Below are positions 10,870 through 22,099 of a stretch of 64,000 nucleotides of DNA, in pieces. The notes under the pieces are model-generated. The model worked only from the letters and a program-made list of their open reading frames with translations. It ran no database searches and was not told the DNA's origin. Location of the stretch: the NCBI GenBank assembly GCA_015680905.1, contig CM027379.1, positions 33,188,501 to 33,252,500 on the forward strand, written 5' to 3'. Every line of letters begins with the position of its first letter. Positions within the stretch are counted from its first letter, which is position 1. The DNA comes from Coptis chinensis. Its lineage: Eukaryota; Streptophyta; Magnoliopsida; Ranunculales; Ranunculaceae. The translations under genes were made by a program, and so were the position numbers.

Positions 10870-12200
10870 AAAGTTATGCTCCCAAGCATCTGATTCTCAT
10901 CCCCTCAACATGCCTATCAAAAGACTTAGCCGTTAAGCTCTTTGTAAAGGGGTCAGCTAGGTTATCTTCTGATGCTATCTTGGTAACAATAACATCTCCT
11001 TTTTTTATGATTGATCGTACCAGGTGGTACTTGCGCTCAATGTGTTTACTTGCTTACAAGAAGTTCCAGAGCCAAACTGACTCTTTGGCTGCCTTAGTAG
11101 CTGCCACATATTCAGCTTCCATGGTGGAGTCAGACATGCATTTTTGCTTCACACTCCTCCATACTATGGTTCCACCTCACAAGGTAAACACACAACCTGA
11201 GGTAGACTTACTCTTGTCCCTATTTGACTGAAAATCAGAATCTGTATACCCTAAGGGAGCCAAACTATCTGCATGGTATACTAACATATAATCCTTAGTC
11301 CTTTTCAAGTACTTCAGAATATGTTTTACCGCAGTCCACTGCTCTTGTCCTGGGTTTTTCTAATATCTGCTAACCATGCCAACGTCAAAGCAGATGTCTG
11401 GCCTCGTGCATAGCATGGCGTACATTAAGCTTCGTACAACCAAAGCATAAGGAACCGTTTTCATGTCCTCTATCTCTTTTGGTGTCTTGGGACACATATC
11501 CTTTGATAGAGGAACTCCATGCCTGAAAGGCAAGAAACCTTTCTTGGAGTTTTGCAAGTTAAAATGAGTCAACACAGTATTAATATAGGTAGCCTGAGAT
11601 AAGCACAACATCCTTTTCTTGCGATCTCTTATAATTTTGATCCCAAGGATGTGACCCGCTTCTCCCAAGGTCCTTCATATCAAATTGCTTTGATAACCAT
11701 ACCCTTATGTCGACAACACTTTCATATTATTTCCAATGAGTAAGATGTCATCTACATAAAGCACAAGAAATACCACTACGTTTCCATCAAATTTCTTGTA
11801 CAAACAAGATACTCTTGACCTTTTTCAATGAATCCTCATGGTTGCTTCATATAGATGGTTTCCTCAAGACTTCTATTAAGGAAAACTGTCTTGATATCCA
11901 TTTTATAGACCCACTTGCATCCAGTGGGTTTTACACAATTGGGTGGCTCTACAAGCTCTCAGACCTGATTAGAATCCATAGATTCTATCTCAGAATTCAT
12001 TGCCTTTTGCCAAGATTCTACATCTCTATCTTGGAGTGCTTCATTGTAGGTCCAGGGATCAGGATCTTGGTTATCAGTGGTTATGTCTGAAGACATTCCC
12101 AAACCAATCCACCTATCAGGTTGTCTAACAACCCTCCCACTACGATAAAGCACCTCTTGTTCTTGTACGTCATTAGTGACACGTTGTGGTTCCTGTTCCT
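10870..12200 (-). pseudogene. Copia pol remnant (reverse transcriptase / RNase H)
   Basis: Minus-strand segments match copia pol: MLCLSQATYI and MYAMLCTRPDI at 11360-11668, and WQKAMNSEIESM, the entry of copia reverse transcriptase, near 11960-12150. RNase H words (TMEAEYVAATKAAKE, ADPFTK-type tail) lie at 10900-11150. Function in a living element: copy the RNA genome into DNA. Fossil, with several breaks. Confidence 0.88.
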
Positions 12201-12239
12201 GTACTATTGGTACTGAAGGAGTTTAATGTCTCTCCTCTC

Positions 12240-12700
12240 AATACTTCTAGAATAATACTACTCGGGGTAATAATTTAATGCACTGTGGGTGGAATAAGAT
12301 TAATGATGTATAAATTGCCTTCTAATGTACTAGAACAGATAAAATGCTTATTTTTCTTAATGACGATCTTGTCATTTAAAAGAAATAGGATACCCATTCT
12401 TAATTAACATAGAAACTGAAATCAAGTTCTTTCTAAAATTAGGCACATAAGGACAATTCTTTAACACCATAGTCTTATTTCTACCAAAAGATAAACAAAC
12501 ATCTCCCACTGCAACAGCTACTACTATCGTAGCATCCCCAAAGATATGGTAATCTCTCTAGCACTAAGTTTTCTGGTTTCCTGGAACCTCTGTAATGAAA
12601 TGCAGACATGGTTAGTGGCTTCCGTATCTTCACACCAGGTATTGGTAGATAACACCGCTAAACATGTTAAACGATTAGTGCATGAGACATACCTCCATTA
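12240..12700 (-). other. Copia region between gag and pol remnants
   Basis: Position fits protease and the integrase that should follow. I see only weak similarity and cannot name domains. Confidence 0.35.
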
Positions 12701-13515
12701 TTCTCTTGGTTGAGAAGAGGACAATCTGGCTTCTAGTGTCCTGACTGCTTGCATTTGAAGCACTTGCCCTTAGGCTTTTTCATAGCTCCTTGAGGTCCCA
12801 TGCCCTTCTTTGCCATATTCCTATGCTTCTTAACATTATTCTTCTTCTTACCGCCATTTGGCATAGAAGTAGAAACCTTCTTAGTAGCATAAACCTAAAC
12901 ATAACTCTGCTTAAGGAGACTCTCAGCTGACTGAAGTTCTGTCATAAGTTCCACCAAAGAATATAACCTTTTGTTCATGTTGTAGTTTAGGCGGAACGGT
13001 TCAAATCTTTCAGGCAGCGTCATGAGAATGATATCGACTTGCGTTTCCGCATCGATATCAGCTCCAAGGATCTCCAACTCATTCAGATAAGCCATCATCT
13101 TGAGTATATGATCCCTTACAGGAGTCCCTTCAGTCATAGTTGTGTTCATCAAGTTTTTCATGGCAGTTTGCCTAGCATCCCTATTCTGGTGTCTAAAGAG
13201 TTCTGTGAGATTGATCATCATATCATAAGCCGTGGTCATGGCGATCGTCGATGTTGCGCGGCACACCCCACATAGATGCCAGAATGTAACACTGCGACAT
13301 CTCATCTGCCTTGATCCACTTCTTATATGTTCATTTCTCCTCTTCTCCAACATCATTTTTAGGCTTAGGTGGGCATTCCTCATTGAGTACAAATTTGTAC
13401 TCTTCAGCAGTCAACACGATATCTAAGTTGCGTTTCCAGTCTATGTAATTAGGGCCAAGGAGTTTGTTTTCCTTAAGAATAGTTTCTAGTGGGTTGAAAG
13501 TAATAAGAATCACAT
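12700..13515 (-). pseudogene. Copia gag remnant
   Basis: The minus strand reads FNPLETILKENKLLGPNYI and WKRNLDIVLTAEEYK at 13331-13513, the start typical of plant copia gag (UBN2 family). The body follows at 12895-13392 with LNELEILGADID and MTLPERFEPFRLNY. A Cys-rich zinc-knuckle-like segment lies near 12730-12770. It would form the virus-like particle. Fossil. Confidence 0.88.
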
Positions 13516-13579
13516 AAAATAACTATTATGTAGGGCAAAAACTTTTTGAGTTAATAACAAAAATTAATTAATTAATCAA

Positions 13580-13765
13580 CCCGTCAGCACCCTACACACC
13601 GAGAAGTAGTAAGCCACGATAGTGTGGACGTTTACCATTCTACATTCGTGGAAATACTTTTGGAGTTAACTTAAAAATTAATTAATTAACCCGTCAGCAC
13701 CCTACACACCGAGAAGTAGTAAGCCACGATAGTGTGGACGTTTACCATTCTACATTCGTGTAGAG
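13580..13765. repeat. 110-bp tandem duplication in the copia leader
   Basis: The block beginning cccgtcagcaccctacacac at 13580 recurs at 13690 and stays identical through ttctacattcgtg. Near-identity indicates a recent duplication within this copy. The remaining leader (13770-14530) is non-coding. Confidence 0.9.
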
Positions 13766-14535
13766 AGGTTTTTCCTATTAGTTCTATTTCTCGTCAACTT
13801 GACAGTACACCACTTGTTAGAGTGGACTAGACAAGTAAAAGTAATCTGCTGACCTTTCTTCGGTCCTACAAATAATAGTAGTGACTCCGATGGGGAGGAT
13901 ACCATTACTTGCATCTAAGTGTATACCATTACTCAACACTAAGTCCATTATTTGTAATGAATCCCTTCAGATGGAGAAGTGAATCCATTCATTAATAATT
14001 TCATATAGTTGTCCTTTAGAAGTTTGTTCTGGTAATCCTTAATTAGACTCATCCGATATGGAGGAAGGCACTAAAACCGACGCTCAAGTATAATTACATT
14101 ACCAACAAACTAGTAATGGAGACCGTGGGATTTATACGAAACAAAATTCCCGTTCCCCTTAGTTATTTAGAACTGAGGATCTTTCTGTTTACTGGTCAGG
14201 CCTATGTTCATGTTATCTATTATTCATGAGGGCTTAGTTTTTAGCAAACATCCACAAATAAAAACATGCATATCGAATAAGCAAATATGAAGAATAAAAA
14301 GGAAAATAAATTCCCAACTGTTATAGCCATATCCATTGCTTTTTCCTATTCGCCGAACTCTTTTAGTTGCCTTTGCATAGTTCGGCGGGGTTCGAGGCAG
14401 CACCCCGATTTTATTTTTTTAGAAACCGTGGCCGGTTTCCTTCACTGGAAACCTCACGAAATCACTGCATAGACCCCTTGAACAGCAAATAGTTATCACT
14501 TTGTAGAGAAAAAAAATTTCTCTCTTTCTGTTGTT

Positions 14536-14685
14536 TAGGGCGCGACCCGCGCTCCTTTTTACGCCTGTACAAGGCCCGTGGTGCGCTCATGCCTATGGCG
14601 ACTTCCAAACGCTAGAGCGCAGCCCGCGCTCATGCCTTTGGCGACTTGCAAATGCTAGAGCGCAGCCCGTACTCAACCCGCGCTT
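14536..14685 (-). repeat. GC-rich hairpin repeats in the copia leader
   Basis: Three GC-rich units in otherwise AT-rich DNA. The first, GGGCGCGACCCGCGCTC at about 14538, forms a 7-bp stem with a 3-base loop; related units containing GAGCGCAGCCCG follow at a spacing of about 42 bp. The same motif family occurs in the leaders of elements A and F. Confidence 0.75.
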
Positions 14686-14966
14686 CACCAAAAAGAACAC
14701 AACTTTGGATTTTGACAAATCCAATTCTTGATCTTTAGATCTTTTGATCTTACAGTAGATTACATCATGGATAAAAACAACCAACACGATACATACTGTG
14801 ATTTAATTACATCCACCAATAAACAAATACTGTAAAATAATTGAAAACATGCTGTTTTAACAAAGTCAATCCATTTTTTTCTAGAAATTATTCTGATCAT
14901 AACAGTTGGTCTAGATGCCTACAAAACCAAGTTAGAGTAGTTCTACATCTACCAACAGATCTACAT

Positions 14967-14978
14967 GCTCTGATACCA
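14967..14978 (-). other. Copia primer-binding site (initiator Met tRNA)
   Basis: GCTCTGATACCA, complement of TGGTATCAGAGC, two bases from the LTR edge at 14981. Confidence 0.92.
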
Positions 14979-14980
14979 AT

Positions 14981-16230
14981 TGTAGGAACCGTTATGGTCG
15001 CATTGAATGATTTACAAACCGCGAAAACCCACGCGTAGCGGAATAAGGGGTGTTCACGGTTTGGTTTAGAATCATACATTTAGAACAACTTCTTATCTCT
15101 GAGAATCCAAGCTCTATGAATCAGCAACCTCTTGATCTTCTGTTGTATTCCTATCCTTAGAATGGACGTTGTGTGGCAACGATCTTCCAGCCTCTTCTTT
15201 CTCTCTTGGCTTCTCTCACTCACAAAGTTGGAACCGAATTTGGATCTCACTTTTCTTGAGCAAAACCTGAGTATTTCGGCCAAAGAAAGAGGGGTTTCTT
15301 TATATAGGCTACAACAGGGACCATGAGGAGAAATTAGGGTTAGGTCTCCTGACGAGCTTGGGCTTCCCATGTTCGCCCAGAACACACGGCCCAAGTCCGT
15401 CAACAAATGGCTTATTCCATTAAACGCCATTGTTGCACTACCGCCCTAATCCTAAAATTATGTTTATGGGCTCCATATTATATGCTTGTTGATCTCCCCG
15501 TGTTTAAGATATCGAATGCCTGTTTATTAAGTCAAGTTACTGACAACTACATTAATAAACTTCTTATGTCCTTGAGTAGTACCACTCAACCTCATTGTTA
15601 TGTCGGATTAAATCTACCTGCATGGTTTACATGACAATCCTTATGAGCTTCTCAAGGGGACATCATTAACCCGACTTCCTGCGGGTCACATATTCCTTCT
15701 ATAATCAACAACACACCTTACATACAATGTCATTATCCAATCTATCGAGTTTGTTGATTCACAAATGAATCTCACTCATTGATGATTTAAAGCAATGTAC
15801 AATGCATGTAAGTGCCCGTTATTATATCCGGATTAAGAGGACAAGCATCCATAATAACAGACGTATTTGTTCTCTTATATAGTCAGTATAAAGAGAAATA
15901 ATCTCACTTAGTCCTGTTCAATACACACAAAGTGTACTAGTGTAATCCAATAGTCAAGATAGACTAATACCATATTATACTACAACCGTACCAATGGTTT
16001 GTCCAAATCCATCTAGGTTGTGAACGTTTACTTATACTTTATAAGGTACTGATAATATGATCTTCTGTGTGTCACCACATACCATATCATCTACAACATA
16101 AAGTATTAGACGCATACATATAACTAATAACATATATAATATGCATAACATTTGCCCATATGATTCTCATTCAAAATATAAAGAATTAGAGTTATTACAA
16201 AAGTAATGTTTTTAGTATATAACCCTATCA
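14981..16230 (-). repeat. Copia 5' LTR
   Basis: Right edge reads TATCA (minus-strand start TGATAGGGTTATATAC); left edge TGTAGG gives the CCTACA end. About 1250 bp. A TATA-like TATATAAAGAAACC lies near 15290-15305 on the minus strand. The same LTR family recurs on the plus strand at 57039. Confidence 0.92.
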
Positions 16231-16721
16231 GCTTCCCCCATACTAAGTTGTACCATTTCATCTTTTCTCTAATGTTCCGCCCCTATATATGCAGACCTTG
16301 TGCTATAATGCCCTAATGGAGGTACATTCCACACTATCTTATCCTTCTTGAAATTATTTTGGAGTTTTATACTCAGAAGGTTCCTCTTTAGATCCCCTTC
16401 TGGTAGACTCATTACCCTATCATTCCACTGACCTTCTAGAATCAGGTTTGCTACTATGGCCTCCTTTGGTAATTGAAAGTATTGTCTTGCTTCTGCATTG
16501 AAGTGTAGTCATTCATTTGCGGACCAAGGTTGGTGCCAAAGACTTGTGCTCTGACCATTTGCTATCAAGTGAGTAATGAACTTGACTACCTTCTTTCTAT
16601 ACTTAAGAACTGCCCTCCAAACCCATGAACAATCTATATGTTCCTTAAGTGTCCAAAAATACTTCCTTTTCAATAAATACTCATTTATCCACCTAGTCCA
16701 TAGAGAGTCTTCATTGCTAGC
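16231..16721 (-). pseudogene. LINE segment 2 (end of RT region / zinc-finger linker)
   Basis: The minus strand reads words such as WINEYLLKRKYFW, VVKFITHLIANG and SLPEGDLKRNLLS with many Trp/Leu, the usual linker between LINE reverse transcriptase and the zf-RVT motif. It is bounded by the copia duplication at left and the CTAGC duplication of element A at right, so it joins pieces 3 and 1 of the same LINE. Confidence 0.78.
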
Positions 16722-18015
16722 TGATAAGCACCCAAAAGTGTAGTTTAAACCCTTAATAGTATTACATTTAGGCCAATTATATTTATAAGAAATAAGAGTT
16801 AATAATATTTACGTGTTTTTGTGTATTTCAGGTCTTGAAGCTGTTTTTGTGCTTAAAGACGTCATTTTGCATGGAAAATGAGTCAAGATGATTGCTAAAG
16901 AAGTTCTACGTTTTAAACCCAAGAATCATTAAGAAAAACCTTTTTCAAGTCCAGTCAAAGTCAATTTGGGTAGAAAATGAACATAAAAGTCCACAGAACT
17001 TCAAATGGGCATATCTTTAGACTTGGGCCTCGGAATTGGGCCTACTTTATGGCAAAATGACCGGCTCGGAATAATCTTCCCAATGGTTCCACCTTTTCCC
17101 CAATCAAATCTGTAAAGTGGATGAAAAGGGCACTAAATAATTTCAAGCAGTTGTGGCATCTTTAGACTTAACGGAATGTACTTTGGGCTCACATTAGAGG
17201 CCCAAAGTCCCCATTTTTGGCCCATGCATGCACGAAAATATAATCCTAACCCTCTCCTATATAAAGAGGGTTAAGGCTAAACCTAACTTGGCTACTCCCA
17301 CTTTAGTTTAGTTGTAATTAGGGTTCTCTCTCTCTCTCCCTCTTTAGTTTAGTTTAGGTTTAATTAATTAGTCTATAGTGTAGCCTCCATTAAACCCTAT
17401 TCAATAAAAGCCTTTAGTTAATTTCAATTCTTGTCATTACAGTATTGTCTTAATTTAATTAATCCAATGACACAAGGCTAAAACCTCTATTAGAGGTGTT
17501 AATGAAGCCACGTGAGGATGGTTAGAAATTAGTTTTCATTATTGTTTTGCATAAGAACTTCAAGTTCTTCGTTGTGAGTGTCTAGAGGTAGAGCTCATAA
17601 CGGAGAACTAGAGATTAGAAACCCCATCAAAGAGATTTGTGGGGGTGCTAATCTCTCATGCTAGTTAAACAATGACTATAGAGATGTAGGTTGTTTACTA
17701 GAGATCAAAGAAAAGCAATTCGATGACTAAACTAATAACTAATCGAATCACGTGGTGGATTACCTCTCTAATTATCTTTCTCTCATTTAAATCTACTATT
17801 TCGTATCTTTTATCTACTGTTTTCATGTTATAAATTGTTCTCTCATTATTGAATAGTTATTTAATCTAAATTCGTGTCAAGTACGTGCAAACAAGAGTGG
17901 ATCGAAAACGATTGCTCTCATATATCAATATGTATTGAGAGTATTATTATCTATTGATTAGCATGTTTTAGTATGTAGAAATACTGTTTTTACGCTATCA
18001 AAATTTTAATTATCA
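16722..18015 (+). repeat. Element A 5' LTR
   Basis: Starts TGATAAGCACCC, ends TTATCA, about 1294 bp. A TATA box with CTATATAAAGAGG lies near 17257-17269, followed by a CT-rich stretch at about 17320-17345. Confidence 0.92.
17257..17269 (+). promoter_or_regulatory. TATA box in element A LTR
   Basis: CTATATAAAGAGG in mid-LTR, the usual U3 position. Transcription would start about 30 bases downstream. Inference by motif. Confidence 0.6.
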
Positions 18016-18977
18016 AATGGCGGCGTTTGCCATCTTGCTTTGTTACGTATAGTGTGTTTAGAATAATCAAAACTGTTTACTATTTCTTCCACCAAAACAC
18101 TGTTTTCACTATTCACAATTTTTTGAAAAATTTATGCTACTGCCTGAGTGCATACAAGTTGCGATAAAAACTCCTTCCACTCCCGTGACTTGATCCTAAA
18201 AAATTCACACTTCGTTATTTACTTGACAGCGCGCTCGCGCCTCATTTTGTCTTCATAGAGCGCGACCTGCACACTACTTTTATTCGCAACCCGCACCCTA
18301 AATTTGCATGTCTAGAGCGCGTCCCGCGCTCCTTTAAATTTACGAAAAAAAAATAAAGCGCGACCCGCGGCCAATTTAGCATATTTTTGAGTGTACGCCT
18401 AGGTTAAGTAGAATAAATTTATTTTTTTATATTAATTGCAATATTACCTCACGAGTACAATACAATACTCATATGCCCAACCGCTAAAGTAATTGCATAA
18501 ATTTTTTTTTCATACTTTACGGTGTCTAGAAAACTCAAAGAATTGGGGTGGTTATCTAATTAAGGAACGTGCACGCACGGACAACTTCCCTCAATTCTTA
18601 ATTGGCCTGGCCGTTGGTTTGAAAAGTTTTTAGTAGACGTGCTTCAAGGCTGTTGAAGATGTTATTTATACGCGTAGCAAGGACGCTCTAGGTAACACCT
18701 CTTTACATCCTCGAATCTACTATAAGAGGATTCTATTTCTAGTTATAATCAGGCTTATTTTTGCATGCTCATTAGGAATTGCCTATTAGACTTAAAACTT
18801 GCATATGATTAAGATTTGGTACGCATAAACCTGCCTTATTAGTTTATCATCGACTAAAAAATAATCGTCTATCTAGAAATTCACACATCACCACACACAC
18901 ACCACCTACACCCCCAACTACATTTGTAACAATGGGTGAAGAAATAGTAGAGACCCCTCTCCGATTTTTATAAGGCT
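18016..18977 (+). other. Element A leader with GC-rich hairpins
   Basis: Non-coding leader between primer site and gag. At 18225-18375 it carries GC-rich units, best GAGCGCGTCCCGCGCTC at 18316-18332, a perfect 7-bp stem with a 3-base loop. Confidence 0.75.
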
Positions 18978-20925
18978 TTGAACGATGGACCTACGTCCTG
19001 CATAATTCTTGCAGATACTATGGGAGATTTTAGAATCCCCCCCAATATATTTAATCCGCTACCTATTTTCCATGGGTTAGACAATGAGAAGCCTTATCAA
19101 CACTTACGTAGGATACAACAAGTTATTACTACATTCCATCATCTTAACGTAACACCTGAACAAATAAAGCTAAGGGTGTTTCCTTTCATCCTAGCTGACA
19201 AAGCAGCAGCTTGGCTAACAGCACAAAAGCCAAAATCTGTCGACATATGGGAAAAACTAGTTGAATTATTTATGGAAAAAGTTTACCCACCACAGAAGAC
19301 TGATGAGATGTTATCACATATTCATTTCTTTCACCAAAAGCTTCAAGAATCTTTTTTTGAGGCTTGGAATTGTTTCACTGATCTTCTAGTAGAATATCCC
19401 CATCATAATCTTGGTAAAGACACACTAGTTTGTGCCTTCTTCAAAGGCCTATCCCGACACCACAAGGAAACTTTAGATATCATAAACAGATGTAATTTCT
19501 TAAGTAAAGGAGTCATAAATGCATATAACTTCTTAGATAATCAATCCAAGAAAAGCAACAATTGGGGAGGTAACAATTACTCCTGCTCTAATACTTCTTC
19601 TTCAATAGTTAAGGCAACTAGTATGTTTGAGGTAAAACCAAATCTTGCACTTAAAACTTTAATTGAATCCCTCACTCAAAAGGTCGATGCCCTCTCTGTT
19701 CATAAATAAGAAGCGAAACCCACTCTTGTCATGAACATAAACTCTCCTCTTTGTAATTTTTGTTTTAGTTTTGAGCATTCCGACTTCTATTGTCCTCTTG
19801 TCTATGAACAACCACCACCACAACCAGATAATGTCTGTGCTTTTAATAACAACCCTAACACATAATGGAGGCAAAACACTAATTATAATCCACAACAACA
19901 AGATACACCTCCAGGTTTTAATAATCAAAATGTTAGGCCTACTACAAATTTCCACCAATTTAACCAACATCTAGGACAAGGACAATTAGGTGACCAGAAT
20001 AGAAGTTTAGTGCCCATGACCGAGAACTATCAACATCCAGACATTAACCCTCAACAAGCCTTATTTCCAGTCACTCCTCCTATGACCACTTCACTAGTTA
20101 AACCATCTACAAAGGACGTAGTAGTAACTTTGCTGCAACATCAAAATCAAATTATGCAACAAAACTCTAACTTGATGAAGGAACAAAATGAACAAAACTG
20201 CAAATTTATGAAAGATCAGCATGATCAAAACTATAACATGCTACAACAAACGATGCAAATGATGCAGTCTTTGTGCCGAAAGGTAATTGACCTATCTCCT
20301 AACGAAAATAATAACCAAACAGGCGTGTTTCCAGGTCAAGTAGTGCCTAATCCTAAATATACAAATATCACCTTTGAAGTAAACATTATTCACTATAATG
20401 GTAATATAATCTAAGGGAACCTATAGCCAGTCACTACCCTTCGTTCGGGTAAGGCCAAGTGATAACCAAGTGACTATGCCTAAAGATTGCCGGCAAACTA
20501 AGAATGAAACCATACCAAATACTATCATGGAAACTGAAGACCCTATAACTGTAGAAGTTCCAATCCAACCACAACCAAAATGGAAAACCTTACAAGACCC
20601 AATAATAGAAATTGATGATCCTACACCTGTAGAGGTTCCAATATGGAAACCCAGTTGGAAAATGGCCAAAGATAAAGACAAGGTTAATATTAATGTTGAC
20701 CTATATGCTAAGTATAGAGAAAAACCACAGTTTCCCCAAAGACTAGTTGTGTCTAAAAAGGACGACAATTTTGATGAGATTAGGGAAGTGTTTAAAAATC
20801 AAACTATAAACCTACCTTTTCTAGATGATATAAAAAGTCTACCTGGACACGCTAAGTTTCTAAAAGAGTTGTGCACCACGAAGAGGAAAACCAACATACC
20901 CACAGAAGCCTTCTTAACTGAATAA
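18978..20925 (+). pseudogene. Element A gag
   Basis: Athila-type gag (retrotransposon gag domain) in plus-strand segments. Recognisable words: FRIPPNIFNPLPIFHGL, LRVFPFILADKAAAWL, FFKGLSRHHKETLDI. A Gln/Asn/Met-rich part at 20010-20414 (for example QNQIMQQNSNLMKEQN) follows, then the linker towards protease. It would form the capsid. Fossil; not intact. Confidence 0.88.
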
Positions 20926-20929
20926 TATC

Positions 20930-21999
20930 CCTCTTTATCTGAACATAACGGAATTGTTAAGTACAAAGACCCTGGTCGTCCTACTGTATAATGCACCTTA
21001 GGCAATAACTTCATAACAGTTGCACTATTAGACCTGGGGGCGAGTGTTAATTTACTCCCATTTTACCTTTATAAACAACTAGGTCTACATGAACTTAAAC
21101 CAACCAAAATGATTTTGCAATTAGCCGATCGTTCTATTAAGTATCCCAAAGGCGTAGTTGAAAATATTCTAGTTAAAGTTCAAGATTTTTGCTACCCATC
21201 CGACTTCATTATTCTTGACACATAAGTTACTCATGATTTTATTCCCATCATCTTTGGGCGCCCTTTCTTGGCAACTGCCAATGCCCAAATTAATTGTCGG
21301 GATGGATCAATGATTCTTTCATTTGGAAATATTTCTGTGGAAGTTAATATGTTTAGACTCAAGCATGTACAACTAGGTTTGCCTGTAGAAGGAGAAGTGA
21401 AATCTATTAAGAGTTTTGTATATCACATTAGTGCTTCCGACACTTTCCTTCCCACACTAATAGATACCCTTCTTAGGGAAGAAGACAATGATCACAATTT
21501 TGACTCTTTGAACATAACTAAAATAGAGGACGAATTTTCCACCCTGCCTTCCGACCCTATGATAGATGGAGTCAATCTCACAATGGATGAGATAGATGAA
21601 TTGCTTAAAGATGCAGATGACTACCATAATTATGTAGATGTGAACAATCTAGATGAGAAATTCGACGAGTTTCTAAGAGCCTGTGATGATCCACCCTCTC
21701 CAGAACTACCTAGAGCACCACCTGACCATCATCCACATGAGCTAATCCCTAATAAATACCAATCATTTACCACCACCTTGATTCCGCTCCCTCTACCTTT
21801 TCAAAAACACCTTGAGTTTGCATTAAACCTTCTTGTTTCTCCTGTGCTTCATGACTTTCTAAATCCATCTAGTGAAGAAGTAATACCCATGGACAAGCCA
21901 CTTGACACTTTCTCATTTTTTCCATCCCTTCTTTCTAACACTTATCCAGATTCAACATATTTTCCACAACCATTCTTTTTCTCACGATTATTTACTTGA
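20930..21999 (+). pseudogene. Element A aspartic protease and following region
   Basis: The protease core reads LLDLGASVNLLPF near 21030, with PIIFGRPFLATANAQI at about 21245-21290, the two signature blocks of Athila protease (D-x-GAS and the GRPFL block). The open region 21268-21999 ends in an acidic and then Pro-rich stretch. No reverse transcriptase follows. Fossil. Confidence 0.85.
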
Positions 22000-22099
22000 A
22001 GACCCTTTCAATGGAGGAAAAAGAAAAAATTGCATGCTCGATTTGATTCTAGGTCCATTAGACTTCACTCTCATTCCACTAAGCTGCATTATATAAAAT

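Larger units (their letters stand above)
10229..16230 (-). mobile_element. Ty1/copia retrotransposon, broken
   Basis: Complete from end to end, with the 5-bp target duplication GCTTC at 10224-10228 and 16231-16235. It reads on the minus strand: 5' LTR 14981-16230, initiator-Met primer site 14967-14978, long leader, gag, then the reverse transcriptase/RNase H part of pol, polypurine tract and 3' LTR 10229-10804. No integrase was recognised. It has many breaks and cannot be autonomous. The two LTRs differ strongly in length (about 1250 and 576 bp) and at scattered sites, so it is not recent. Inserted in the LINE zinc-finger region. Confidence 0.92.

Noticed and set aside
13580-13765. CRISPR-like or satellite array
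   Set aside because: Only two units of 110 bp in a retrotransposon leader; simple tandem duplication.
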